Notes under the pieces: model-generated
Databases searched by the model: none
The model's input: only the letters and a program-made list of their open reading frames with translations
Told to the model about the DNA's origin: nothing
In this document: positions 31,021 through 42,204 of the stretch, piece after piece
Position numbering within the stretch: the first letter of the stretch is position 1
Layout: each line of letters starts with the position of its first letter
Position numbers and translations under genes: made by a program
Assembly: GCA_018398805.1 (NCBI GenBank)
Contig: JAGFBZ010002548.1
Span: 62,001-126,000, forward strand
Origin: Hirundichthys speculiger
Lineage: Eukaryota > Chordata > Actinopteri > Beloniformes > Exocoetidae
Direction of reading: 5' to 3'
Length of the DNA stretch: 64,000 nt

Positions 31021-31949
31021 GGCAAAATTCTTGTACAAGTCGTTTCACCCAACTAAGAATTCAGAGAAGAAGAACTTGAAAATGATGCATTCAAGGGAAT
31101 CTGACTACGTTGTTCCGAATAAATAATTTAAACTAGAAATCTCCCAGAAACTAAATTCTTACTAGGAAAGAGGGAAAAACCAAAAAAAGATTTGACGTGA
31201 AAAATCCATGGGACATTCCTGTGCATAAAAATGGTCACAGTTTTAATAATAACGTCTTCATTAGCATTTCTGTACATTAGTGCCCGTTATATCAGTCGCA
31301 CATAACTTCTGTCGGTCAAGATATTGTTACTGTATTTCATATGTGTAATATGTTGTTATTGACTGTATTTTAATAGGTCTAATCAATGACCTGGTCAGTG
31401 AGCAAGCCCCAGTTACTTTGATACAGCAATTTACGAGGGCAAGCGAACTGGTCTGGTTTCAGTTTGAGCAACATTCGCAGCCGTTCAGCAACCGCTGACA
31501 AGGCTTCAGTGTTAGCAGTGCTGTGTTTTAGTCTCTGTTTGAGTCATGAGGGTTGTCCCTTTCATGGTAAGGATTTACTTTGGTTTAAAAGACGAAAAGA
31601 CTGACTCAGTTAGTTAGCACATACATCGGAGCTTCCCCTTCAATCTTTCAGCCTTGGACGAGTGAGGAGCCGTGACATAAAATACGTCTGTGAGTATAAA
31701 ACCGACTGGCTACATGCTTCCTTTAACCAAGCTAATAAGACGTCTCTACAAGGACTAGCAACGTTTGTTTGTTTGTTTTAAAAATGTACAAGCCATCGTG
31801 AGGTACACAGAATCTCTTATGCAACGTCTTTTAATCCCGCCCACATCCGCACCCACAGGGCCTGCTGGTTACCAGTGAGCAAACACGAGCACATCCCAGT
31901 ACAAATCCTCCTACCCCTTCTGACCATTTCTACCATTTGTGTGTGTTGT

Positions 31950-31950
<1 letters not shown>
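31021..31950. other. unassigned non-coding stretch
   Basis: No open frame of note and no repeat I recognise. It may be original host sequence between the hAT and the (TA)n tract. Confidence 0.5.

Positions 31951-31955
<5 letters not shown>

Positions 31956-32024
<69 letters not shown>
31956..32024. repeat. (TA)n microsatellite, left of hAT
   Basis: About 68 bp of TA. It matches the (TA)n at 33301..33352 on the other side of the element, as if the hAT landed inside one TA tract. Confidence 0.92.
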
Positions 32025-32027
<3 letters not shown>

Positions 32028-32373
32028 GGCTGTCAACGTTAACGCGTTAACGCGTGATTAACGCAAAATAATTTTAACGCAGCTAATTTTTTTTAACGCG
32101 GATTAACGCGCCTGGCCGTTTGATGTACAACAGTAGAAGGGAGAGTAGGTTTAATGAGCCTCGGGCCCCGCCGTAGTTGTAGTCCTCCGTAGTTTGTCAA
32201 AACAGGAAGCCATGCACTGACGTCGACGGCCATGCCGCAGACAGACAGACGTAAACAAACCGTGGATACAAAAGATACTATTTTGAATGGTAAGTTCAGC
32301 TTCAAAACCTTGCCTGATAGTCCCGACTACTGAAATATCACTTGTCGGATAATCAGAGCGCTGATGCAGAGAG

Positions 32374-32426
<53 letters not shown>
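32374..32426. repeat. poly(C) run, 53 bp
   Basis: Uninterrupted C from 32374 to 32426. Its length may be an assembly estimate, since such runs are hard to sequence. Confidence 0.9.
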
Positions 32427-32427
<1 letters not shown>

Positions 32428-32485
32428 TTTGAAGCAAACCGCGAAAATATTTTGTATGAAGAACATAAGATAAAATATTGAGTAG

Positions 32486-32546
<61 letters not shown>

Positions 32547-32640
32547 TATATATCTATATAATATATGGATTTGGCATTGTAGCAATAAATAAAACATGCA
32601 TTTGTTTTTGCATAAGGCAAGCATTTGTGTACTCTCATAT

Positions 32641-33165
32641 TAGGCAAGGCAACCTTATTTGTAGAGCACAATTTGTACACAAGGCAATTCAAAGTGCTTT
32701 ACAGATGCATAAAAATCACAAGAAGGCAAATAGAATCATTCCATACAAGCATAAAAACAATCAATAATAGAGTGCAGATAAAATCCTTCCAGTCATCATC
32801 TTCACATCTGAACAGAACTGTTTTCAGTCTGGATCTGAACATTGTCAGAGTTCAGGTCTGTCTCTCACATCTTCTGGAAGACTGTTCCAGATTTTAGGAG
32901 CATAAAACTGAAATGCAGCTTCACCTTGTTTAGTCCTGACTCTGGACACCAGCAGGAGACCACTACCTGAGGTTCTCAGAGTCCAGGTTGGTTCATATGG
33001 ATCTAACATGTCAGAGATGGACTTTGGGGCCATGAAGAGACTTGAACACAAGTAGAGCTGTTTTAAAGTCTATTCTCTGAGTGACAGGAAGCCAGAGACC
33101 TCAGGACTGGACTAATATGGTCGTATTTCCTGGTTCTAGTCAGGACTCGAATTAATAAGAGTAAT
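32641..33165 (-). mobile_element. LINE 3' fragment with ORF2 C-terminus
   Basis: The plus strand begins AGGCAAGGCAACCTTATTTGT, the reverse of a LINE 3' end. The minus-strand translation near 33051..32845 gives LVSRVRTKQGEAAFQFYAPK and IWNSLPEDVRDRPEL, a common ORF2 C-terminal motif of fish non-LTR elements. Clade not certain. Confidence 0.65.
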
Positions 33166-33297
33166 ACAACTTGAAAAAGATCTGTATAAGGTAGATTTAG
33201 AACAGATAAAAATATGCGATTAATTTGTGATTAATCATGATTAACTATTGACAGTCATGCGATTAATCTGATTAATTATTTTGAGAAATTGACAGCC

Positions 33298-33300
<3 letters not shown>

Positions 33301-33352
<52 letters not shown>
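33301..33352. repeat. (TA)n microsatellite, right of hAT
   Basis: About 50 bp of TA directly after the element. Confidence 0.9.
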
Positions 33353-33355
<3 letters not shown>

Positions 33356-33446
33356 TAGATAATAATCATATAATGTTTTGATCTTTTTAGGGCATTTCGC
33401 ATCAGGAATTATTTCAAGGCACAAACTGCATACATAGTAGTGGTAC

Positions 33447-33530
33447 ATTCAATTCAATTTTATTTGTAATAGCATCTGTTACAATGTCAGTTGTCTCTAG
33501 GTGCTTTACAGAGACCTAAATGTCTATTTA
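33447..33530 (-). repeat. AATTG-tailed fish repeat, 3' piece
   Basis: ATTCAATTCAATTTTATTTG then AGCATCTGTTACAATG(T/A)CA and GGTGCTTTACAGAGACC, the same order as at 40755..40835. Confidence 0.75.
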
Positions 33531-33793
33531 GGTTTAGCAATTTTGTGTCTCATTTGTTTTTCTTGAATTAATATATGCATGTTATTGGATGGAAAAGAAA
33601 AGCAACACCAACATGTAACTAGTATTAAATAATGACCAATGCATGTCTAATAATTGGCAATGGCCATTATAAACTCACACTGGTCAATCAATTTGGTAAA
33701 TTAAATTTAATTCCATTTTTGTATTGTTTATCTTGTTGATATTTAGAATGGAATAGAATTGAAAGTCTTTGTTGTCATTATACACAGTATAAT

Positions 33794-34923
33794 ATAGGGA
33801 TGTCCCGATCCCGATCGCGATCGGCGATCGGCCTTCGATCTTAAAAATTTATGGTGGATCGGATCGGCCGATCAACATTATTATAACACGCCGATCTTTT
33901 TTTCATTATTTTTTTCCTCAAAAAATGATCTTGATTAACACAAATTAATAAAGTAATCATATTACACAAACAACAACATTTTTTAAACTATATACATTTA
34001 ATAATTTGCACTGAAATGAAGTTTCCCAGCAGCGCTGTCTTGTATCCACCTTAAAAGTTTCAAGACCGGCGGCGTCAGGCTAAACTTTAGCAAAAATGTC
34101 AGCAGTGTGGCAGCACTATAAAATTACAAAGACCAATGCTTCGACTGCGACTTGGAACGTGTGGAAGGCTGAGATATCATGATGGGTAAGTAAGAAGAGA
34201 GTTTACAACACCACCAATTTAATCAGACACTTAAAAAAGCACGCAGCACCGATCATCGCAGCCTTCTGTCAGGTGCCGTGGTGCCGACGGCTGCAGCTTC
34301 AGAGCTGCTTCGGCAGCAAACGCTCTGTGAAACTTTTAAAAGAAAGAAACTCCCGAAAGACTCGGAGAAATACAGAAAAATCACTGAGCTAATCGCGGAA
34401 TGTATTACTGAGGACGACCAGCACATTTACAAGGCATTTAACCGGCTCATTAATTACTTCGAGCCTCGTTCCCGTCATTACATGAACGACAAAGGACACA
34501 AAGGTGCGCGAACATGTGCAGCAGGTCTTGAAAGAAGTGAAGTTAATATTTTATGTTATTTTTATTCTGATGTAATTTCATTGATTGCAAAGACTTCTGC
34601 TAGTGTTTTCATTGCCTTAAACTGCTAGCCAAGTTCACCTGCTGCTATTTAAATGGAAGTGCTATGTTCTTTGGTACTGAGAAAGAAGAGTGTTTAAATA
34701 AGTTATTGTTTATTTTATGAAATGATAACAGCTATTAATCTCAGCTTGGATGCAGGCCTATTTATTAATGTACACAGGAAATAAAATGCACAGGAAATTA
34801 AACTCTGTTTGCCCACTCAAAAAAAGTGAAATCGGATCGGAAAAAAATCGGAAATCGGCCGATCATCAAAATTAAAAGATCGGAATCGGATCGGGACCCA
34901 AAAAACGTGATCGGGACATCCCT
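33794..34923 (+). mobile_element. hAT transposon, internally deleted
   Basis: TIRs AGGGATGTCCCGATC / GATCGGGACATCCCT and a perfect 8-bp duplication agtataat (33786..33793 and 34924..34931). The TIR-proximal part is full of GATCGG palindromes. Only the N-terminal part of transposase remains. Confidence 0.9.
34096..34628 (+). pseudogene. hAT transposase N-terminus with degenerate BED finger
   Basis: 34096..34255 reads SAVWQHYKITKTNASTATWN then VYNTTNLIRHLKKHA, a BED zinc finger in which the CxxC pair is WNVW, so zinc binding is lost; a stop lies inside. A second frame (34278..34628) has QTLCETFKRKKLPKDSEKYR, the family's post-BED linker. The catalytic part is absent. Confidence 0.75.
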
Positions 34924-35175
34924 AGTATAATAAGATTTAAACACGCACATACAGTTGACACAGTAAAAAGACTCAGCAGTTTAAATTTAAATACACAATA
35001 AAAAAATGACTGAGGTAGCTTGTGTTAGGTAGTACAGTGGTACCACCTAACACAAGCTCAGTTCAGCATTAGTGGAAGTTGGAGTTTTGTATGGTGACAG
35101 CTTTGGCTAAAAAGCTGTCCCTGAGTCTGTTTGTTTTGGCATGAATGGACCTGAAGCGCCTGCCAGAAGCCAACA

Positions 35176-35365
35176 GTATAAAAGATTAAAACCAGGGGGT
35201 GATGTTTCTGGCCCTGCTGAGACAGCAGGACTTGTAGGTGTTGGTTAAGGAAGGCGGAGGGCAGCCAGTGATCTTTACAGTGTAAAAGATTAAAACCAGG
35301 GGGTGATGTTTCTGGCCCTGCTGAGACAGCAGGACTTTTAGATGTTGGTTAAGGAAGGCAGAGAT
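35176..35365. repeat. tandem duplication within L2
   Basis: About 90 bp starting AGTATAAAAGATTAAAACCAGG... or AGTGTAAAAGATTAAAACC... repeated twice (35176..35266 and 35278..35368), two or three mismatches. Confidence 0.9.
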
Positions 35366-35895
35366 GTGGATGTTGAGGAGTTTGAACGACTGAACTGCTC
35401 TACATGTTCACTGTTGACGTACAGAAGGGGGGGGGGGGGGGCTCTGTTTTGCCTAAAGTCCAGAATGAGTGTGCATTGTGAAGAATCACAGAGGTTAAAA
35501 AAAAAAAAAAAAGAAAAACTCAAAAAGAGTATATATTTTTTTTAATATTTTATTTTCACTTTTCAAACTTTTTTTTTTTTTTTTTTACAAAGAATAGGAA
35601 ACAAGACACATACAAAACAAATACCCAGCACCTGACATTGCTACCAGAAGAAATTGAAGCAATAAAAGAAAAGACAGAGGCTACATGAGTAAATCTACAA
35701 TACCCGAAACAGTCCAGTGCCTTCTGTCTACTGTCAGGGAGTTGAGTAAAAAACAAAAATATAAAACAAACATAAATGCACACGCACAAAGAACCCTGAG
35801 AGGATGTTCCAAACCTTAATCAGTATAACAATAAAGTACAGGAAAAATATTCAAATAGATTACCATTACCACATAGCAGCCTGATTTATTGTCCG

Positions 35896-37340
35896 TTATA
35901 ACTGGTCAAGTAAGGCCAAAAATGGCTTCCATATTTTGTCAAAAAGATGTGGTTCACTCCCTCTGCTTAGACGGAATCGTTCCATCCTGGAAACAAAAAC
36001 CATCTCATTGAGCCATCTCTTAAGGCAAGGGGATGATGGAGACTTCCAGTTAAGTAAAATCAACTTCTTGGCTGCTACCATGCCTGTTCTGAGAGCCCAT
36101 TTACAGTGAGAAGGAAGGGCTGATGTCTCTTCAGAGGTGCCAAAAATAGCCAGGTTACAGTCTGGTTTAATGTTTAACATATATTGCTTAGAAAACCAGT
36201 TAAATATGTCACTCCAAAAGCTTTCCAATATTGGGCAGTGCCAGAATAGATGCGAGAGTGTACCTTCGGCACTGTCACATCTATCACATATAGGAGACAC
36301 CGATTCAAATATCTATTAAGTTTCGTTTTTGAATAATGTAGCCTATGAATGACTTTAAATTGAATCAGTCGATATCTAGAGTTTATTGAACACATCTGTA
36401 TACTGGACAGACCCTCCTTCCACAGCTCATCCGACAGTGGAACTCCCAATTCTTTTGCCCATGTATCCCTGAGATAGCTGGTACTTGCTGGTGTCTCAAA
36501 AGCAGTGACAAAACGGGAAATCAAATGCTTGGAATCTGGTTGTAAAAGAAATGTATCATAAAAATTGTGATTGTGTGGTCTCTTTGGGAAGTCAGAAACA
36601 TGTCCCCTGACAAAGTGTCTGATCTGTAAATATCGATAAAAGTGTGACTGAGGGAGGTGGAATCTAGCCTGGAGCAGAGAGAAAGAAGCAAAATTGTTAT
36701 CTATGTAAAAATCTGAAATAAAACATAGGCCTCTCTCTCTCCACTCCAGAAACACCCCATCTGTCAAGCCAGGTTTAAACAGGTGATTGCCCATTATTGG
36801 TGCATTTATTGAAACATTTGGTAGTCCCAGAACTTTTCTTATTTGATTCAATATCTTCAAAGAGTTAATAATAATGAAATTGTTGCCAAACAAATTGTGG
36901 GGTGGTTGTGCAATTGTGAAAAGCAATGCTGGGAGTGAGGTTTGTGATACAGACATGGATTCAATTTTTAGCCAAAGCGGAGAGGAACAATCATCATAAG
37001 GAGCACCCTGCCAGAAAAGAAGAGCTCTTGCATTTGCAGCCCAATAATAATGCCTAAAAACAGGGAGGCTGAGACCCCCACTTTTTACATGCTTCTGCAA
37101 ATGGGCTTTAGAAATGCGAGGGGGTTTATCCGCCCAGACAAAGGACAAGACTGCTGAATCTAGTTGCTTAAAAAAATGTACTGGCAAATAAATAGGGAGG
37201 TTTTGAAAAAAATACAAGAACCTCGGAAGTGCAACCATTTTGATGGCATTAATTTGGCCAATCATTGAAAGAGGAAGCAACTTCCATTTCTTAATAATAG
37301 CTTTCAATTTATCCAACATATCCAAAAAATTCAATTTCAA
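35896..37340 (-). pseudogene. L1 ORF2 C-terminal domain
   Basis: The frame 37340..36174 has KWKLLPLSMIGQINAIKMV and LPRFLYFFQNLPIYLP (thumb region), then HVKSGGLSLPVFRHYYWAAN. A second frame (36300..35896) has the cysteine motif CDRCDSAEGTLSHLFWHCP (CX2C...HX4C). One frameshift near 36200..36300 separates them. The domain binds nucleic acid in L1 retrotransposition. Confidence 0.88.
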
Positions 37341-37397
37341 TAAAAGTTTAGGGTTTCTAGAGATCTTAAGGCCAAGATAATTGATATGGGTGGTAAC

Positions 37398-38356
37398 TAG
37401 GGCTGAACGATTAATTGCATTTGCGATAATCTCGCGATATCATAAAACGAGATTTTCTAACCGCAAAGGCCGCGATATTACTTGTCACGTGATCTGGCGA
37501 CGTCACGTGACTTGCGAGTGAGCCCAGCTGAGCTGAACAGAGCAGACAGGGCAAGCAGTGTTGCCAACTTAGCGACTTTCCAGACCCCCCTAGAGACTTA
37601 ATTTGTAAAAAGCGACTAGCGACAAATCTAGCGACTTTTTCTGGTGATTTAGAGACTCACGCGCACTCAAACCGCTGGGTTTGAAGCCATCACTTGGCTG
37701 CTGTCCGCCTTCTCTCTCTCTCTCTCTGTCGGGCACAGTGCACAGCCACAAACACCCCGCCCACTGTGCGAGACAACTCGAGCCCCCCCCCCCTTTTCCT
37801 TGCAAAAAATCTGTGAGCTCCTGAGATCTATACAGAAGAATCTTTCTGGCTAACAGTGCCATACTCATTTTGCACTTCAGTATGTTGTGTGCTGCTGTTA
37901 CTGAGTAAATATAATATTTCTATTAGTGTTCAAAAAGTTTTTTTTTTGAAAATGTCCAATTGGTTAGAGCAGATATTTGTTCTTTATTTTCCTGTGTGAT
38001 GTTACTGACTGGAGATCAGTAAGCTTTATTTTTTCTATATCTGTATATTTTATTTATTTATTTATACACTGTCCTGTCAATCTCAGACAGTTTTTAAGAA
38101 GTGCAGTCCACATGTTTACATAAATGTTACACGTTTCATGAAACGTGAAAAGTTAGATGTTGAAGAGGTAAAACCACAGATTTGTTTGCTTTATTGTTGT
38201 AATCTGCACTTTAAATAAATCTGATATTGTTTATTATGACAGTGTTTGAAAAATACATGAGAAGAGGACCTTAAAAATAATCACATATTAAATCGCAATC
38301 GCAATTTTGAGGAAAAAAATCGCAATTAGATTATTTTCCAAAATCGTTCAGCCCTA
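37398..38356. mobile_element. non-autonomous hAT in L1
   Basis: TIRs TAGGGCTGAACGATTAATTG / AATCGTTCAGCCCTA, 8-bp duplication gtggtaac (37390..37397, 38357..38364). The same TIR family as the autonomous-type copy at 42205..44620, which could have supplied the transposase. No coding sequence. Confidence 0.92.
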
Positions 38357-38364
38357 GTGGTAAC

Positions 38365-38796
38365 TAACTTAAATGGCAATGATTTCAGGAAAGTTGGACA
38401 CATGTTAGTCAATGGCATAAACTCACATTTATCCCAGTTGATTGTGTACCCAGACAATCTACCAAATGATTTTATATAATCCAGGAGGTTGGGAACCAAA
38501 ATCACTGGGTCTGATAAGCAAAGCAATAAATCATCTGCGTACAAATTAACAAGGCTTTCAACATTACCAAACTTGACCCCATGTATACCTGGATGACCCC
38601 TTATCTCTATTGCAAGTGGCTCCAAGGTAACAATCAAAGAGAAGAGGAGACAAAGGGTCGCCCTGCCTTACGCCCCGCTGTAATTCAAAAGGTTGGGATC
38701 TATCGGAATTAGTGAGGATAGAGGATACTGGTTTATAATAAATAATTTTCACCCATCCAATGAAATTTTCCCCAAATCCAAATTGCTTTAGTGTCT
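38365..38796 (-). pseudogene. L1 ORF2 reverse transcriptase palm
   Basis: GFGENFIGWVKIIYYKPVSS, LQRGVRQGDPLSPLLFDCYL and, in the next frame, VNLYADDLLLCLSDP with an intact YADD box, then SGYTINWDKCEFMPL. One frame change near 38570..38640. Confidence 0.9.
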
Positions 38797-39500
38797 TGTG
38801 AGAGACCGAGCAGGCTGGCAAAAAAGGAACAGGAAATATCAAAAATAAAGGATTTTATTTATCCAACTTAACAAAAATGTAGACAAATTTAAAATGAGCT
38901 CATAAAAGAGGTCAACTAAATCAAACTAAACTTAGGCTTTTTAACAAATGTACACACCAACAACATAAACTTAACTGACCTGACTCAACATACAAGAGGG
39001 CTACATATATAATGGCTGATCAAACCATTGACAAACACACACAGGGGGTTGACAAACAATACAATCACACTAAAGTAGTTACTAAACCTAAACAACCCAT
39101 TATTCAATTATACAAAATAAACCTTTAACCAAAATAACTAACATACAAAATATCTAAACCAAAATTATTAACTCAAAAGTTAACATCTCCCCTTTCATGG
39201 AGCATTCAACATGGTACAATCTAAGTGGCTGCATCTGGTCTTGATTGGCATCTCTCCTTGGGCCACAGAGACTCCAGCCACAGCAACACCACAGAACTGG
39301 CAACTCAAAGAAACATAAGTCAAAACAAACAAACCAAATTGACTGAACAAAAGTTAACTAAATGCGTGCACTACAAATAGAACTAAAGTACAGTCAAACT
39401 AAACACATGTGGATAATTATTCAAATAATACCTGTAACAAAATATATCAAAATATTACCGACATGTCCTGTGATGTGTGGCAGCCAATGCAGCCATCACA
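38797..39500 (-). mobile_element. solo LTR in L1
   Basis: TGTGATGGC...CTCTCACA on the minus strand, 704 bp, 4-bp duplication gtct (38793..38796, 39501..39504). AATAAA about 48 bp from the minus 3' end and an AT-rich TATATAT near 39005 support the minus orientation. The L1 reading frame resumes across it. Confidence 0.8.
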
Positions 39501-39504
39501 GTCT

Positions 39505-40130
39505 CCAACATGTAAGGCCATTCAATCTGATCGAATGCTTTCTGGGCATCCAGAGATAAAACCGCAGCTTGCGAATCTTTCCCATGCACTGAGTATATTG
39601 TGTTTAAAAGTAAACGAACATTACTAAAAGAAAACCGACCTGGAATAAATCCAGTCTGATTAGGGTGTACAATTTTGGCAATATGTCTAGCGAATTTTGT
39701 AGCTAAGACTTTGGTTATTATTTTCAGGTCGCTATTTAAGAGAGCAACAGGCCTGTAACTTCCAGGATCAAATGCATCTCTTCCCCCTTTCAGAAGCAAG
39801 CAGATATTTGCATCATATAATGAGTTGGGGAGTGTCTTATTCCCCACCGAATCATTCACCATTCTCAGCATGAGTGGAACTATTTTGTCGAGAAATGCTT
39901 TATAGAATTCACATCCAAAGCCGTCTGGGCCGGATGTTTTTCCAGAGGGGAAGGATCGAATAGCATTCAAGAGGTCAGTCTCAGAAAATGGGGCATCTAA
40001 ATCATCTTTCGCCACTTTATCTAATTTAGGAACACTTAAATTATCGAAAAAGTTACAAAAATCTGCTTCAGTGGCCTTTACTTTCAAAAAGACTATTTTA
40101 TCACTGTATTTAGTTTCATCAAACAAGCAT
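39505..40130 (-). pseudogene. L1 ORF2 reverse transcriptase fingers
   Basis: SFPSGKTSGPDGFGCEFYKA, SYRPVALLNSDLKIITKVLA, HPNQTGFIPGRFSFSNVR and VLSLDAQKAFDQIEWPYML (first catalytic Asp) are ordinary L1 RT blocks. The last 15 residues of the apparent frame come from the solo LTR. Confidence 0.92.
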
Positions 40131-40739
40131 ACTCAACAACATGGAAAGTTTCCAGACCACCATCTCCCCTTGAAACCTTGTGGCGAACAAACTTGAAGGT
40201 TGATGGTGGCTCTGCTGGAGCTAGTGAGCCTAACAGTTTTGGATTATTGGGCCTCAGGGTCTCAGAAGGCCCGACCCGCCTCCTAGACTCTTTCTCACTA
40301 TTGCTTTTTGTAGCTATGAGATGTAGCTGCTCTCCTTTGTTCTTTGAGTTTTTTTTTTTTATAGTAATGTTTATACCTAGAAGAAGAAATGTAATTTTTT
40401 ATAGTGCTTTTTCAAAATCTGAACACAACATAATCCCATAGATTTAGTTTGGAAAAAAAAGGAAATAAACTATGGCCTCATTACAAAGCCTTGGTTTTAC
40501 AATCTGCCCACAAATTTACACTGTGCCAGCTGTTTAATTTGGTTATTGCACAAATCTTTTGCCTGTACTTCAGATATATTGATTAAAAAAACTTCTTAAT
40601 TTCAGCCCAGTGTATTTGACCAAAATAAAAGTTTTCTTAACATTTCTCAATGTTATTATAATTTGGGCCTTGCAAAGAAAAAAGTTCTCCAGATTTGTAA
40701 TGGAAATACAGCCTCCTGCTTAGCCTGCTGAGTCTCCCC
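40131..40739. other. unassigned non-coding stretch
   Basis: Frames are short. I recognise no repeat. Could be host sequence into which L1 inserted. Confidence 0.5.
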
Positions 40740-41075
40740 TTTCAATTCAATTCAATTCAATTCAATTCAATTCAATTCAATTTTATTTGTATAGCATCTG
40801 TTACAATGACAATTGTCTCCAGGTCTTTACAGTGACCCAGAGCATGACCCCCGAGCAAATATTATTAACTAAAATTATAATATTAAATCCTAATCAAGGA
40901 TAATGGAGGTAAAAACTCCCACAGAGGGATAAAAAAAAATCTTTAAGCCAAACAGTGGCAAGGAAAAACTCCACTTTAAGAGGAAGAAACCTTGAGCAGG
41001 ACCTGGATCATATGGGGGGACCTTCCTGCTGAAGACCAGCTGGATAAAAAAAGAAAAGAGGGGAGACAGGACAGA
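40740..41075 (-). repeat. AATTG-tailed fish interspersed repeat
   Basis: (TTCAA)n at 40741..40780, then GTATAGCATCTGTTACAATG, GAGCATGACCCCCGAGCAAA, GTGGCAAGGAAAAACTCC and AACCTTGAGCAGGACCTGG: the reverse of 17050..17320 in the same order. Confidence 0.85.
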
Positions 41076-41248
41076 GAGAAGACGGAGGACAGAGAGAGGA
41101 CGGAGGACAGAGAGGATGGAGGACAGAGAGAGGATGGAGGACAGAGAGAGGATGGAGGACAGAGAGAGGATGGAGGACAGAGAGAGGATGGAGGAGAGAG
41201 AGAGGACGGAGGACAGAGAGGACGGAGGACAGAGAGAGGAGAGCACAC
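41076..41248. repeat. 18-bp GA-rich minisatellite
   Basis: Unit GGAGGACAGAGAGAGGAT repeated about nine times with few changes, growing from the edge of the interspersed repeat. Confidence 0.92.
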
Positions 41249-41291
41249 AAATGACTGAATATAATGACCATATAACCATAAACATAAACAG

Positions 41292-41404
41292 TCTTTCCTT
41301 TCCTTTCCTTTCCTTTCCTTTCCTTTCCTTTCCTTTCCTTTCCTTTCCTTTCCTTTCCTTTCCTTTTTCCTTTCCTTTCCTTTCCTTTCCTTTCCTTTCC
41401 TTTC
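41292..41404. repeat. (TTTCC)n microsatellite
   Basis: About 22 copies of TTTCC with one interruption near 41365. Purine on one strand throughout, so triplex-prone. Confidence 0.95.
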
Positions 41405-42196
41405 CCCATCAGAAAACTGCAGTTCTGGAAATTAGTTGTTACAGATGAATTATCTGTGTGTGGACAGACCATATGAATCTGAGGACAGAGTTTTTGCTGT
41501 ATTAAATTTTTTCACCTGACGTTGGTGGGCTCTGTATACAACAGGTTTTTGTCTTTTGTCTTTTGTCTTTTGATCGGTGTAATTACCACCACCATCACTA
41601 GGTGATTAGTGGTGGTTTTACATTTCCCTTGCATGGAGTTAAAGTGACTTGTCTTTTCTTCCTAGCTTGAATGATTTTGATAATTCAGTTTGTAGTTTAA
41701 TAAAAGATGAAAGAAAAATCTAGAACACAGCAGCTACTGGGATTTCTGCAGCATTCTTGTTGACAACGTACAATATTCTATCCACTTCAATGTTCTGTGT
41801 ATATTCAAGCAATGTATTGTATTTATTAACAGGCATTAACATTTAGCTATTTTTTTGTAGCTGTTTTGCACACAGCCTACATCGGTATACATACATTGGT
41901 ATTAGCAAATTTGGCATCTAAAACAACTTAAAACAAATCATGTTTCCCTCAACAAATGTATCTTTGTTGCTGGTTAAAGTGACTAATAGCTGAGAAACGT
42001 TAGCATTTGTTAGATAAGCAGAATGACACGCTGTATGTTTTTAGTGGGTAAACGTCTGATGAATAACAAATGAGTCAACAACTTTGATTTCTCAATCGTA
42101 CCTAAAGAAAACATAAAATACAAAATCAAAGATTGTTTTATATGTTTGGAAAGCAAACTTACACATCCATCAACAATAAGGCGACATCTGCGCTGA
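41405..42196. other. unassigned non-coding stretch
   Basis: AT-rich, with a short (TTTTGTC)n at 41545..41572 and a CCACCACCATCACT...AGTGGTGG inverted repeat near 41587..41615. Nothing coding seen. Confidence 0.5.
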
Positions 42197-42204
42197 GTTA
42201 GCAT

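Larger units (their letters stand above)
32025..33300. mobile_element. hAT-like element inserted in a (TA)n tract
   Basis: Ends TAGGGCTGTCAACGTTAACG / AATTGACAGCCCTA. The target duplication is hidden in the TA repeat. No transposase. Inside are a 53-bp poly-C run, a second (TA)n tract (32487..32560) and a LINE 3' fragment (32641..33165). Confidence 0.8.
33740..35475 (-). mobile_element. L2-type LINE 3' end, interrupted by a hAT
   Basis: Minus-strand: the C-terminal coding block read as LPAGRRFRSIHAKTNRLRD (about 35170..35110), a 3' UTR, and the tail at 33740..33790 (CATTATACACAG reversed). The hAT at 33794..34923 sits in its 3' UTR; removing it and one copy of agtataat joins the two halves. 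The region 35176..35365 is a tandem duplication. Confidence 0.75.
35569..40130 (-). mobile_element. L1-type LINE, 5'-truncated, interrupted twice
   Basis: Minus-strand ORF2 from reverse transcriptase on, ending in a poly(A) tail (poly(T) at 35569..35586). Interrupted by a hAT (37398..38356) and a solo LTR (38797..39500). The endonuclease and ORF1 are absent; the left end of coding is about 40130. Poly(A) tail and C-terminal zinc knuckle place it in the L1/Tx1 group. Confidence 0.88.

Noticed and set aside
32151..32692. Two open frames with poly-Gly and Tyr-Ile repeats
   Set aside because: Produced by the poly(C) run and TA tract inside a hAT; no conserved protein.
40890..41472. Long repetitive open frames on both strands
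   Set aside because: They arise from the 18-bp minisatellite and the (TTTCC)n tract.
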